Assembly (NCBI RefSeq): GCF_001612905.1 | Contig: NZ_BDBI01000032.1 | Coordinates: 1 to 64,000, forward strand | DNA: 64,000 bases | Origin: Nocardia ignorata NBRC 108230 | GTDB taxonomy: Bacteria > Actinomycetota > Actinomycetes > Mycobacteriales > Mycobacteriaceae | Reading direction: 5' to 3' | Part shown: positions 34,078 through 44,229 of the stretch, in pieces | Layout: every line of letters starts with the position of its first letter | Numbering within the stretch: position 1 is the stretch's first letter | Made by a program: the position numbers and the translations under genes | Notes under the pieces: model-generated | Told to the model about the DNA's origin: nothing | Seen by the model: the letters and a program-made list of their open reading frames with translations, nothing else | The model's database searches: none

Positions 34078-34937
34078 TGCCCATCGATCCACAGATCGCG
34101 CTCGGCGCGGCGCTGCCCAGTCGCGAATTCAGCTGGACCCCCACGGATGTGCAGCTCTACCACCTGGGTCTCGGCGCGGGCGCGCGCTGCACCGACCCGG
34201 TCGAGCTGCGTTATCTCGACGACAGCGAACCCCAGGTGCTGCCAACCTTCGCCACCGTCGCCCCGACCCTCGGTGAGACCGCCGCGCCGCGCGTGAGTTT
34301 CCCCGGCGTCGAGATCGATCTGGCGAAGGTGGTGCACGGTCATCAGGAAGTGGTGGTGCACAAGCCGATTCCCCCGTCGGGCAAGGCCGTGTCCGTCGGC
34401 CGGATCTCCGAGGTCTGGGACAAGGGCAGCAATGCGGTGATCGTGCAGGAGCACACCGTCACCGGCGCCGACGGGGAGCCGCTGTGGACGGCGCGCTCGT
34501 CGATCTTCGCCAAGGGCGAGGGCGGTTTCGGTGGCGAACGCGGACCGAGCACGAAAGCCGAACTCCCCGATCGCGCCCCCGACGCGGAGCTCACCACCGC
34601 CACCCTCCCGCAGCAGGCACTGCTCTACCGCCTCTGCGGTGACCGCAACCCCCTGCACTCCGATCCCGAATTCGCGAAGGCGGCCGGGTTTCCCGCGCCG
34701 ATCCTGCACGGGCTGTGCACCTACGGCGTGGTCTGCAAGTCGCTCACCGATGTCCTGCTCGACGGTGACGCCACCCGCGTCGCGGGCTTTCGCGCGAAAT
34801 TCACCGGCGTGCTCTACCCCGGCGAAACCCTGCGCACCAAGGTCTGGCGGGAGGCCGACACGCTCGTCGCGGTGGTCACGGCCGTCGATCGCGACGACGC
34901 GCCCGTCCTCGGCGATGTCACCCTGCGCATCGCCTGA
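34077..34937 (+). CDS. MaoC-like (R)-specific enoyl-CoA hydratase (Rv3538-type)
   Basis: A 286-residue double hot-dog hydratase. The catalytic motif appears in LYRLCGDRNPLHSDPEFAKA and is followed by PILHGLCTYG. Same length and position as Rv3538 next to kstD, called ChsH3 or Hsd4B-like in different reports and placed in steroid side-chain beta-oxidation. The GTG start overlaps the kstD stop. The 61-bp palindrome follows 11 bp after its stop. Confidence 0.88.
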   Translation: MPIDPQIALGAALPSREFSWTPTDVQLYHLGLGAGARCTDPVELRYLDDSEPQVLPTFATVAPTLGETAAPRVSFPGVEIDLAKVVHGHQEVVVHKPIPPSGKAVSVGRISEVWDKGSNAVIVQEHTVTGADGEPLWTARSSIFAKGEGGFGGERGPSTKAELPDRAPDAELTTATLPQQALLYRLCGDRNPLHSDPEFAKAAGFPAPILHGLCTYGVVCKSLTDVLLDGDATRVAGFRAKFTGVLYPGETLRTKVWREADTLVAVVTAVDRDDAPVLGDVTLRIA

Positions 34938-34948
34938 ACTGAACACCT

Positions 34949-35009
34949 GATCACCACGCTCTGGTGGCGGCGTCGGCCGAGAGGTCGCCGCCACCAGGGC
35001 GTGGTGATC
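34949..35009. repeat. 61-bp palindromic element, copy 2 (inverted relative to copy 1)
   Basis: Reverse complement of the element at 29350-29410. It fills the space between the convergent stops of the MaoC gene (+) and the small membrane protein gene (-), so it probably acts as a two-way terminator here. Confidence 0.8.
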
Positions 35010-35013
35010 TCGG

Positions 35014-35460
35014 TCAGGATGGGGGGAGGGTGGTGTGGGGGGATTGGGGGGTGAGGGTGGTGGTGAGGAAGGCGTAGATCGTGACGATGAGGATGGGGGC
35101 GGCCAAGGGGGCCCAGGCCAGGTGGACGGGGACCAGGGCCGCGGTGGTCGCGGCGATGGTGAACAGGACCGCGCCGCCTACCGAGGGGATGGTGGTGGGG
35201 ACTACGCCTTCGGGAGCGTGCAGGACCGCGGCGTTGAGAAGGTAGGTCGTAGCTACCAGACCTGTTGCCGCGGAGGCGATCACGCCTACGTCGGCGAAGG
35301 CGAGGGCGGCGATGGCGGTGAGGACCGCGGCGACCGAGGCGGGGCGCCACCACCAGCTCGCGATGACGAAAGCCAGGGCCGGTACGCCGAGGATCGGGTT
35401 GATCAGGGCGACCGAGGCGACGAGCAGCAGGCCGGCCAGCAGGGCGAGGAATCTGGTCAT
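35014..35460 (-). CDS. Small multi-pass membrane protein
   Basis: A 148-residue protein of almost only hydrophobic segments: four to five predicted transmembrane helices (LLAGLLLVASVALINPILG, VPALAFVIASWWW, then SVAAVLTAIAAL and others). The ATG overlaps the end of the DUF58 gene by four bases (35457-35460), so it belongs to the MoxR-DUF58 operon. No known family recognised. Confidence 0.75.
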   Translation of the reverse strand: MTRFLALLAGLLLVASVALINPILGVPALAFVIASWWWRPASVAAVLTAIAALAFADVGVIASAATGLVATTYLLNAAVLHAPEGVVPTTIPSVGGAVLFTIAATTAALVPVHLAWAPLAAPILIVTIYAFLTTTLTPQSPHTTLPPS

Positions 35461-36727
35461 CGGCGCACCCGCACTGTCCGGCGGTGTTCGGGGAGCAGGC
35501 GCATGGCCTGGTCGAGGCGGGTGCCGTCGGGCCAGGCGATGATGTCGACGCCGACGGTGCCCATGTCGCGATACATCGAGGCCCGCTCGAGCTGCCACAT
35601 CTTGGCCATGGTCGGGTCGAGGCCGTCGGCGAAGGGAGTACCGCGCAGCACGTCGACCGCGACCACCACGTGACCGCGCTTGCGCAGGTCGATGAGGGCG
35701 AGCGCGAATTGGGTGTCGAGCAGGGTGGAGAAGGCGACGATGATGGCGCCGATCGGCACCGCGGCATGCGGGGCGAGGGTGCCGGTGTGCTCGACATGTT
35801 CGTCACCGACACCGAGCACGGTGTCGACGATCCGGTAGAACTGCCTGCGCCCGATATCGGGACGCAACCAGCGCGGCGACTCACCGAGGCACACCACGGC
35901 GGTGCGGTCCCCGGCCTGCAGCGTGGACTGCACCACCTGGGCGGCGCCGCGCACCGACAGCTCCAGCGAATCGCTGGCGGGGCCGGGTGCCTGCTGGGAG
36001 GTGTCGACGAGGACGACCACGTCGGCCGAGCGGTTGGTGAACCGCTCGGTGACATAGAGCCTGCCGCGACGCGCGCTCACCGGCCAGTTCACCGTGCGCA
36101 GCTGGTCACCGGGGGCGTAGGCGCGGATGTCGGCGTATTCGACACCCGGCCCGTGCTTGCGGGTGAGGTGAGTGCCGATGCGATCGGGCAGCTCGGTGCG
36201 CGGCATGCGCATCCGCTGCGGATCGGCGATCGGGTAGACGTAGAGATTCGCCGCGGGTAGCTCGGCGGTGGCGACGGCGAGCCCGGCGGGGCTCAGTGCG
36301 GTCACCGCCGCCTGCACCGGGTAGCGACCCCAGCGGGTGGCCGAGAGTGCCAGCCGCATCCCAGCCGGTGCGCCACCGGAATCGTGGGATTCCTCCACCT
36401 CGAGGTCGAGACCGGTGAGCGGAACCGGGGCCATCCGCAGCAGCGCGTGCCCGCTCTCGACGAACGCCGCGGCGACGGCGGTGACGACCTCGCCCTCGAA
36501 ACAGCGGACGGTGCCGCTGCCGTCGACCTGGATTCTGGTCGGGTTCTGCTGCCACGGTGCGGTGGCGAGCACCCCGAGCATCGGCGCGGCGAAGACGACG
36601 AGCTGCCACTGCCCGCGCAGCACCGCGACGACCAGCGCCGCCGCGGCGCAGCCGGCGAGGATGAACACCAAGGGCGCCGGGCGCCACCGCAGGTCGACCT
36701 CGACGGTCTTCGATTCGTCGCGGTGCT

Positions 36728-36731
<4 letters not shown>
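35457..36731 (-). CDS. DUF58 domain protein
   Basis: A 424-residue protein. Two N-terminal transmembrane helices (APLVFILAGCAAAALVVAVL and QLVVFAAPMLGVLATAP) precede a DUF58 domain with the signature GPGVEYADIRAYAPGDQLRT then VNWPVSARRG, and a VWA-like part (VVVLVDTSQQAPG). Works with MoxR ATPases in this type of operon, probably in envelope protein maturation. The start MKHRDES overlaps the moxR stop. Confidence 0.85.
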
Positions 36732-37690
<959 letters not shown>

Positions 37691-37707
37691 CGGTGGCCTC
37701 TAACCCC

Positions 37708-38226
37708 TCACATCGACTGCAATCGGCGCAGGATCTCGTCCAGCGCCGCCCTACCCGGTGCGCGACCCGTCTGGTCGCGCAACGACGAATTCGCCGGGTC
37801 CACCCAGCGCCACAGTTCGGGACCGAACTGCAGCTGACCGGCCGCCTCGATGGCTCTGCGGTTCTTGGATACCCGCATACCGGTGGACAATTCGAACTCT
37901 TTGGCCAGCAGCGGGCGCAGGTGCCGGTCCCAGTCGGCGCGGGTGCCGTCGGCGCGGGCGACGAGCATCTCGGCGCGGGCATGCCAGCGGCCGAGCATCT
38001 CGGCGGGACCGTTGTCGATGTACTCGGTGAGCGGCTCCTCACGCCGCACCCGGTAGCGCAGCGACCACACGAGCACACCGAGCGCGACCGCGACCGGCAA
38101 GGCGACGGCGAGCGGAAGCAGATCGCGGTCGAGCCGCAACAGCACGACCTCGAGCACCAGCACCGCGATTACCGCCGTCACGACCACGGTCGTCCGGTTG
38201 GACTTGATCTCTTCCCCGGGGTTCAC
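37708..38226 (-). CDS. Membrane protein of the MoxR/DUF58 operon
   Basis: A 172-residue protein starting at a GTG. Two close transmembrane helices (TVVVTAVIAVLVLEVVLL and LLPLAVALPVAVALGVLVWS) precede a charged cytoplasmic domain of about 110 residues with no recognised family. 17 bp upstream of moxR and 37 bp downstream of the DUF4129 gene. Role unknown. Confidence 0.75.
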   Translation of the reverse strand: MNPGEEIKSNRTTVVVTAVIAVLVLEVVLLRLDRDLLPLAVALPVAVALGVLVWSLRYRVRREEPLTEYIDNGPAEMLGRWHARAEMLVARADGTRADWDRHLRPLLAKEFELSTGMRVSKNRRAIEAAGQLQFGPELWRWVDPANSSLRDQTGRAPGRAALDEILRRLQSM

Positions 38227-38263
38227 GCGACCTCCACGCGACGAGCCGCCCGACGTGGTCCGA

Positions 38264-39241
38264 TCATGCGGGCACCACCCGTCGCTGCAGGTCGGAGAGC
38301 ACGATGCGCAGCAGTTGTTCGGCGCGCATGCGCTGCCATTCGAGCATCGAGTGGGGACTGAACCTGGCCTCTTCGAAGAGCGCGACGAGTTCGCGGGCGG
38401 AAGCATCGTGCAGCACGCCGCTCTCGAAGGCTCTGGCCAGCACCTCCATCGGGGTGTCGGAGGCCTTCGGGCGGGCGATGCTGTCGGTGGACAGGCCGCG
38501 TTCCATGGCCACATAGCAGGCGATGATCGCGGTGCGCGGGTCCTGGCCCGGCGCGTTCATCGCGGCCAGGCCCATCTCGGCGGCCCTGGTGAGCGAGTCG
38601 ACATCGCTCGCGGACGGTGCGGCCGGCTCGTCGGCGACGGCTTGTTCGGGGGCGCGTCGGGCGGCGACCGCGACGGCGGCGAGCCCGGCCAGCGCGACCG
38701 CGATCAGGGTGATGGCCAGCCCCGCCGCGATGAGCAGGGCGGTGCCGGTGAGTTCGGTTGGGCCCGCGGTGGGGTCGGGGGCGGGCGCGTCGGTGGGGGT
38801 CGGCACCGGGCCCGACCCCTCGGACAGGGTCTCGGCGGCCGGGCGCACCGGCCGGGCGCCGGGCAGCAGGAACAGGGCGGTGACGCCCGCGGCGAACATC
38901 AGGGCGACGGTGGCGATGAGCATCGGCAGGAGCACCGCGAGCCTGCGCCACTGGATTCTCGGCAGCACGATGTCCTCGTGTTGCGGCTTGGCGAGCGGGA
39001 GGCGATGCTGGCTGGCGACGACGCCGGCCACCAGGATGACGATCGATACAAGCAGCAGCACCGGCATCACCGCGACGAGCAGCGGTGAGGGGGCGCCCGA
39101 GGACTCGTCGGGTCCGGCGCCGGGGAGGCTGCCCTGCAACGCGAAAGTCGCGCAGGCCACCAGTGCGATCACGACGATCGCCCGCGTAATGGGCTGATTC
39201 ACCCCGATCACAGCTGTACCACCAAACCCCAGAGACTGCAC
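38264..39241 (-). CDS. DUF4129 domain membrane protein
   Basis: A 325-residue protein. Four hydrophobic helices: ITRAIVVIALVACATFAL, LLVAVMPVLLLVSIVILVAG, AVLLPMLIATVALMF, TALLIAAGLAITLIAVALAG. A Pro/Asp/Thr-rich external linker joins the third and fourth, and a C-terminal DUF4129 domain follows (ACYVAMERGLSTDSI, FEEARFSPHSMLEWQR). First gene of the operon DUF4129-membrane protein-moxR-DUF58-membrane protein, a set common in actinobacteria. Confidence 0.83.
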   Translation of the reverse strand: MQSLGFGGTAVIGVNQPITRAIVVIALVACATFALQGSLPGAGPDESSGAPSPLLVAVMPVLLLVSIVILVAGVVASQHRLPLAKPQHEDIVLPRIQWRRLAVLLPMLIATVALMFAAGVTALFLLPGARPVRPAAETLSEGSGPVPTPTDAPAPDPTAGPTELTGTALLIAAGLAITLIAVALAGLAAVAVAARRAPEQAVADEPAAPSASDVDSLTRAAEMGLAAMNAPGQDPRTAIIACYVAMERGLSTDSIARPKASDTPMEVLARAFESGVLHDASARELVALFEEARFSPHSMLEWQRMRAEQLLRIVLSDLQRRVVPA

Positions 39242-39341
39242 AAATCAGCCACATAGTTACATGCCGGGCGGTTCGCTCGGGAGGAAATCGGCTCTTTTGG
39301 ATTTCCTCCTATTCATTGTCTCCCTCGAGGCAAGGGGCACG

Positions 39342-40355
39342 CTACGCAGTGCGAACGGTGTGAGATCCGGTTAGTGAGAGTTCACCGAGCCGGCTCGCGG
39401 TGCGCGCGAGGTCCGGCACGACTGGTACCCCGGTAGTCAGTTCGGTGACGGGTTCGGCCGCGTGGATCGTGCACGGCAGGTCTGCGTCGTAGAGGATGTC
39501 GACCAGATTCACCAGTCGCATCGTCCAGTCCGGTGGCACCGCGCGCAGCGGCGGTACCGCGACCAGGGTCCAGCGGCGCAAACGTGTGGTCAGGCGCAGG
39601 TAGTCGGCGGCGCTGGTCGCGGTGCCGCACAGGTGCTCGAAGGCGAAGGTCACCGCGTCGCCGTCGACGGATTCCGCGCGCACGGTTCGCCCGTCGGCCA
39701 GGTCGAGCACCACGCCGGGACCGGCGGTGCGCTCCGTCGACACCACGTACCGGCCGGCACAGAATCCGTGGTCGGCACGGGTGGCGAGGGTGCGGTAGTC
39801 CAGCGGACCGTCGAGGGTCACCACCTCGAGGTGGGCGAGGATGCGCTCGATGGTCGGCACGAACCGGTCGTGGAACAGCGGGTTCGGCAGCAGACCCGCG
39901 GGCGGGTAGTTCGAGGTGACCACCAGGGTGCGACGCTCGGCGAACAGGGTGTCGAGCAGCCGGGCCACGAGCATGGCATCGCCGATGTCGTGCACGTGGA
40001 ACTCGTCGAAACACACCAGATCCGCGTCACCCAGCAAACGTTCTATCGCATTTTCGATCGAACCCAGTTCGTGTACCGCGGTGTGCAATGCGGCGAAAAA
40101 ATTATGGAAATGAAAGCGGCGCTTGCGAATCGGATCGGCCGAGGCGAAGAATCGATCCATCACCATTGTCTTGCCACGCCCGGGCCTGCCGTGCAGATAC
40201 ACCCCGCGCGCCCGTTTACGCACCCGCCCGTTCCGATCGAGCAACTCCCCGAGCCGCCGCGCCGCCGCCGTCTGCCCGGAATCGAGAACCACCGTCACAC
40301 CGACCTCCTCGTCCCACCCAGTTGTAGTGGGGCGAGGAAGCCGGGCAACAGACAT
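39342..40355 (-). CDS. zapE: AFG1/ZapE-family ATPase
   Basis: A 337-residue AFG1-like P-loop ATPase. Walker A GRPGRGKTMVMDRF (about 56-69), FHFHNFFAALH, Walker B LVCFDEFHVHDIGDAMLV and TSNYPPAGLLPNPLFHDRF are family hallmarks. Reported to act in cell division under stress in proteobacteria; the role in actinobacteria is uncertain. No operon partner is obvious; the next gene (ltp2) ends 45 bp upstream. Confidence 0.85.
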   Translation of the reverse strand: MSVARLPRPTTTGWDEEVGVTVVLDSGQTAAARRLGELLDRNGRVRKRARGVYLHGRPGRGKTMVMDRFFASADPIRKRRFHFHNFFAALHTAVHELGSIENAIERLLGDADLVCFDEFHVHDIGDAMLVARLLDTLFAERRTLVVTSNYPPAGLLPNPLFHDRFVPTIERILAHLEVVTLDGPLDYRTLATRADHGFCAGRYVVSTERTAGPGVVLDLADGRTVRAESVDGDAVTFAFEHLCGTATSAADYLRLTTRLRRWTLVAVPPLRAVPPDWTMRLVNLVDILYDADLPCTIHAAEPVTELTTGVPVVPDLARTASRLGELSLTGSHTVRTA

Positions 40356-40400
40356 GGTGACGTGCTCAACAGGTGCGCTGAGTCACCCCGGCGCGAAAAC

Positions 40401-41570
40401 TCAGGCGGTGAGCACCAATCCGGAGGTGGGGACACCGGTGCCCGCGGTGACGACGATGCGTCCCAGGTCGTCGACCTGGTTCACCGAGGTGCCACGGATC
40501 TGGCGGACAGCTTCGGCGATGCCGTTCATGCCGTGAATGTAGGCCTCGCCGAGCTGGCCGCCGTGAGTGTTGAGGGGCAGGCGGCCGCCGAGTTCGATGG
40601 CACCGTCGGCGATGAAGTCCTTGGCTTCGCCGCGACCACAGAAACCCAGTTCCTCGAGTTGCATGAGGACGAAGGGGGTGAAGTGGTCGTAGAGGATGGC
40701 GGCCTGCATGTCGGCGGCGGTGAAACCGCTTTGCGCCCAGAGCTGTTCGCCGACCAGGCCCATTTCGGGCAGGCCCGTCATGGCGTCGCGGTAGTAGCTG
40801 GTCATCACGTACTGGTCGGGGCCGCTGCCCTGGGCGGCGGCGGCGATGACGGCAGGGCGCTGCGGCAGGTCACGGGCGCGTTCGACGCTGGTGACGACGA
40901 TGGCGACGCCGCCGTCGGATTCCTGACAGCAGTCGAGCAGATGCAGGGGTTCGGCGATCCAGCGCGAATCCTGGTGCTGCTCCAGCGTGATCGGCTTGCC
41001 GTAGAAGAAGGCGTTCGGGTTCACCGCGGCGTGCTTGCGATCGGCGACGGCGACCTTCCCGAAGTCGGCGCTGGTCGCACCGGTGACGTGCATGTACCGG
41101 CGCGCGACCATCGCCACCTGCGCGGCGGGTGTCCCGAGACCCTGGGGATAGGCCCAGCCCGCATCGATACCCGAGGATGTCGGTGCGGCGGCGAGCGCGG
41201 GCGAGAACTGGCCGAAGCGGGCGCCGGAGCGCTCGTTGAAGGCGCGGTAGGCGACCACCACGTCGGCCACACCGGTGGCCACCGCCATCGCCGCCTGCTG
41301 CACGGTCGCACACGCCGCGCCGCCGCCGTACCCGATGTGGCTGAAGAACTTCAGGTTCGGGATGCCGACCGCCCTGGCCACGGCGGCCTGGGTGTTGGTG
41401 TCCATGGTGAAGGTGGTCAGACCGTCGACATCGGCGGGACTGAGACCCGCGTCGGCCAGGGCAGCGGTGACCGCCTCCGCGGCCAACCGCAATTCGCTGC
41501 GGCCGGAGTCCTTGGAGAAGTCGGTGGCACCGATACCGACGACGGCCGCGCGGCCGGACAGCGTGCTCAT
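40401..41570 (-). CDS. ltp2: Ltp2, side-chain retro-aldolase
   Basis: A 389-residue thiolase-fold protein very close in sequence to Rv3540c. Segments: GIGATDFSKDSGRSELRLAA, YGGGAACATVQQAAMAVATG, INTHGG-like LNTHGGQLGEAYIHGMNG. It lacks normal thiolase use; Ltp2 with the DUF35 domain of ChsH2 cleaves the 17-hydroxy-C22 CoA ester into androstenedione-type ketone and propionyl-CoA. The start overlaps chsH1 by four bases. Last gene of the side-chain operon. Confidence 0.93.
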   Translation of the reverse strand: MSTLSGRAAVVGIGATDFSKDSGRSELRLAAEAVTAALADAGLSPADVDGLTTFTMDTNTQAAVARAVGIPNLKFFSHIGYGGGAACATVQQAAMAVATGVADVVVAYRAFNERSGARFGQFSPALAAAPTSSGIDAGWAYPQGLGTPAAQVAMVARRYMHVTGATSADFGKVAVADRKHAAVNPNAFFYGKPITLEQHQDSRWIAEPLHLLDCCQESDGGVAIVVTSVERARDLPQRPAVIAAAAQGSGPDQYVMTSYYRDAMTGLPEMGLVGEQLWAQSGFTAADMQAAILYDHFTPFVLMQLEELGFCGRGEAKDFIADGAIELGGRLPLNTHGGQLGEAYIHGMNGIAEAVRQIRGTSVNQVDDLGRIVVTAGTGVPTSGLVLTA

Positions 41571-41989
41571 TTCGGCTCCAGATCGGGGACGGCGATGACC
41601 GAGGTGGCGATGATGTGCTCACCGAGGCTGTCGCGGCCACGGACGTCGATGGTGATCAGGGTGTCGTCGATCTCGGTGACGGTGCCCGAAAGGGTCAGCG
41701 TGTCACCGGCATACAGCGGAACCCCGAGACGCAACGCGATCGACTTCACCCGGGCGCGCGGTCCGGCCCAGTCGGTGACGAAACGCTGCACCAGGCCGGT
41801 GTCGGTGAGGATGTTGACGAAGATGTCGTCGGAACCGCGCTGCACGGCCTTGTCGCGGTCGTGGTGCACGTCCTGGAAGTCCCTGGTGGCCAGGGCGGTA
41901 CTGATCACGAAGGTGGGATCGGCATGGATCACCAACTCCGGCAGAGTGGTTCCCACCGCGAGAGCGGCGGGATCGATGGTGGTTGTCAC
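41567..41989 (-). CDS. chsH1: ChsH1, MaoC-like hydratase subunit
   Basis: A 140-residue single hot-dog protein, partner of ChsH2 in the alpha2beta2 hydratase acting on the propenoyl-CoA side chain (Rv3541c counterpart). It contains the MaoC-type ALATRDFQDVHHDRDKA motif with catalytic Asp and His. GTG start. A 99-bp gap separates it from chsH2, unlike the tight spacing elsewhere in the operon. Confidence 0.9.
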   Translation of the reverse strand: MTTTIDPAALAVGTTLPELVIHADPTFVISTALATRDFQDVHHDRDKAVQRGSDDIFVNILTDTGLVQRFVTDWAGPRARVKSIALRLGVPLYAGDTLTLSGTVTEIDDTLITIDVRGRDSLGEHIIATSVIAVPDLEPK

Positions 41990-42088
41990 GAGCGGGTCCT
42001 TTCCGGACGGGCAGAGCGAGTCGACTCGGCGCACCACGCGCACTGTTCCGCGATGGCTGGGCGGATCACGCGCGACGAGGTGCCGCGC

Positions 42089-43069
42089 TCACCGCTCGGC
42101 CTGCCAATACGGCAGCACGGTGCCGTCGGCCAGCTTTTCGAAGGCCGCGCGCACCGGCAGGTCGATGGCGACCTCGGCCGGGTCGATGCCGCGCAGCTCG
42201 CCGAGCATCCGCACGCCTTCGTCGAGTTCGACCAGCGCGACCACGAACGGCAACTCCCGGCCGGGCACCTTCGGCGCGTGGTGCACGACGAAGCTGAACA
42301 CCGTGCCGGTGCCCGCGGCGACGACGTAGTCGGTCGGCTCGGCCTTGTCCTGCCACAGCGCCGGAATCGGCGGGTGCCGCAGCGTGCCGTCGGGCAGACG
42401 CTGGATGCGCAGTTCACCGGCTTGCGTTCCGGCCCAGAAGAACTCGGTGTCGCGGGAGATCACCGGACCCACCCGCTCGGCGGGCGCGACCTCGACCGCG
42501 TCCGCCACGGTGGCGGCGGCATCGGCGGGTGCGGCCGGTGCGTATTTCAAGATCCGGAACAGCATCTCGGTGACCACCTCGTCACCGACCGTCCAGGTGG
42601 TGGTGAAGGTGAGGAACCAGCCGTCGCCGAGGCCGGTTCGCTTGGGCCCCTTGAACTCCGAGAGACGGCTGGTGACCGTCACCTCCTCGCCGGGACGCAG
42701 GTACCGGTGGTAGGTCTGCTCGCAGTTGGTGCCGACGACGGAGGTGTAGCCTGCCGCGTCGAGCAGTTCGTTGACGCGGCCGATGGGATCGTCGGCGGCG
42801 CGCTCGCCGTGCAGGCCGGTCATCGTCCAGACCTGCGCCATGGCGGGCGGGGCGACGATGCCGGGGTGACCGGCGGCCTTGGCGGCGGCCTCGTCGACAT
42901 AGATCGGATTGGTGTCGCCGATGGCCTCCACCCAGTTGTGGATCATCGGCTGGTTCACCGGGTCGCGGCCGACGCGGGGAGCGCTCTCCCCCGCCGCGAC
43001 CAGCGCGGTCAGGCCCGCCTGGATATCCTCGGGCACAGCAGTTTCCGGCACACGCCGCTCCTGGTTCAT
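42089..43069 (-). CDS. chsH2: ChsH2, MaoC-like hydratase with C-terminal DUF35 domain
   Basis: A 326-residue two-domain protein. Residues about 1-180 are a hot-dog domain (MIHNWVEAIGDTNPIYVDEA and VAPPAMAQVW). From about 200 a DUF35 OB-fold domain follows (FFWAGTQAGELRIQRLPDGT, ending VFSFVVHHAPKVPG), which recruits Ltp2. Matches Rv3542c. Overlaps chsE2 by four bases. The C-terminal part lacks the zinc-ribbon Cys of many DUF35 proteins, as far as can be seen. Confidence 0.92.
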   Translation of the reverse strand: MNQERRVPETAVPEDIQAGLTALVAAGESAPRVGRDPVNQPMIHNWVEAIGDTNPIYVDEAAAKAAGHPGIVAPPAMAQVWTMTGLHGERAADDPIGRVNELLDAAGYTSVVGTNCEQTYHRYLRPGEEVTVTSRLSEFKGPKRTGLGDGWFLTFTTTWTVGDEVVTEMLFRILKYAPAAPADAAATVADAVEVAPAERVGPVISRDTEFFWAGTQAGELRIQRLPDGTLRHPPIPALWQDKAEPTDYVVAAGTGTVFSFVVHHAPKVPGRELPFVVALVELDEGVRMLGELRGIDPAEVAIDLPVRAAFEKLADGTVLPYWQAER

Positions 43070-44229
43070 CGGGGCACGCGCGGCAGTTCCAGGCCGGCCG
43101 AGGCCACCAGTTCGCGCATGATCTCGTTGACGCCGCCACCGAAGGTGACGACGAGGTTCTGTTTGGTCCGCCGGTCGAGCCAGGCCAGCAGCTCGGCCGT
43201 GTCGGGATCGGCGGGGTCGCCGTAGCGGCCGACGACCTCCTCCACCAGCCGACCGGCTTCCTGCAACGCCTCGGTGGAGAACACCTTGGTCGCCGAGGCA
43301 TCGGCGATGACGGTGTTCTGCGCGGCGGCCGGGTCGGCGGCGGCGACCTGCCAGTTCAGCAACTCGTTGAGCCGCACCATAGTCCGCACCCGGGCGAGGG
43401 CGCGACGCACATCCGGGCGGGTCAGCAGCTCACGCGCCGCCGACCAGTCACGCAGACGGTCGTAGAGCTGTTCGATCTTGCCCGACGGGCCGAGGCTCAC
43501 CCGCTCGTGGTTGAGCTGGGTGGTGATCAGCCGCCAGCCTCGGTTCTCCTCGCCGACCAGCATGTCGGCGGGCACCCGCACGTCATCGAAATACGTGGCG
43601 TTGGTGTGGTGGGCGCCGTCGCAGGTGATGATCGGCGTCCACGAATAGCCGGGATCCTTGGTATCGACGATGAGGATCGTGATGCCGCGGTGGCGGGATT
43701 CGACCGTGCCGGTGCGGCAGGCCAGCCACACGTAGTCGGCCTCGTGGGCGCCGGTGGTGAAGATCTTCTGTCCGTTGACGATCCAGTCACCGTCGCTGTC
43801 ACGCACCGCGGTGGTGCGCAGCGCGGCCAGGTCGGTGCCCGCCGAGGGCTCGGAGTAGCCGATGGCGAAATGGATGTCGCCGGAAAGGATTCCCGGCAGG
43901 AACTTCTTCTTCTGCGCATCGGTGCCGTACTTCTGCAGGGTCGGGCCGACGGTCAGCAAGGTCACCAGCGGCAACGGCACATCGGCGCGCACCGCCTCGT
44001 TGAAGAAGATCTGCTGTTCCATCGGGCCGAAACCCTGCCCGCCGAACTCCTTCGGCCAGCCGACACCGAGCCAGCCGTCGCGGCCCATCCGGCGAACCAC
44101 CTCGCGGTAGGCGTCGCCGTGCCGATTGATCGCCATCTCGGCGTGTTCTTCGGGCGTGACGAGATCGGCGAAATAGGACCGCAATTCCTCGCGCAACCGC
44201 CGCTGCTCGGCGGTCAGATCGATGAACAT
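43066..44229 (-). CDS. chsE2: ChsE2 (FadE29), side-chain acyl-CoA dehydrogenase
   Basis: A 387-residue acyl-CoA dehydrogenase, the same length as FadE29 (Rv3543c). Motifs: GVGWPKEFGGQGFGPMEQQI, FAIGYSEPSAGTDLAAL, NGQKIFTTGA and the C-terminal GGGVNEIMRELVASAGLELP. With ChsE1 it forms the alpha2beta2 enzyme dehydrogenating 3-oxo-4-pregnene-20-carboxyl-CoA. Start overlaps chsE1 by 16 bases. Confidence 0.93.
   Translation of the reverse strand: MFIDLTAEQRRLREELRSYFADLVTPEEHAEMAINRHGDAYREVVRRMGRDGWLGVGWPKEFGGQGFGPMEQQIFFNEAVRADVPLPLVTLLTVGPTLQKYGTDAQKKKFLPGILSGDIHFAIGYSEPSAGTDLAALRTTAVRDSDGDWIVNGQKIFTTGAHEADYVWLACRTGTVESRHRGITILIVDTKDPGYSWTPIITCDGAHHTNATYFDDVRVPADMLVGEENRGWRLITTQLNHERVSLGPSGKIEQLYDRLRDWSAARELLTRPDVRRALARVRTMVRLNELLNWQVAAADPAAAQNTVIADASATKVFSTEALQEAGRLVEEVVGRYGDPADPDTAELLAWLDRRTKQNLVVTFGGGVNEIMRELVASAGLELPRVPR

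Noticed and set aside
39242..39341. A KstR box or terminator between the DUF4129 and ZapE-type genes
   Set aside because: No AAC-nn-GTT spacing and no convincing stem were found in these 100 bases.
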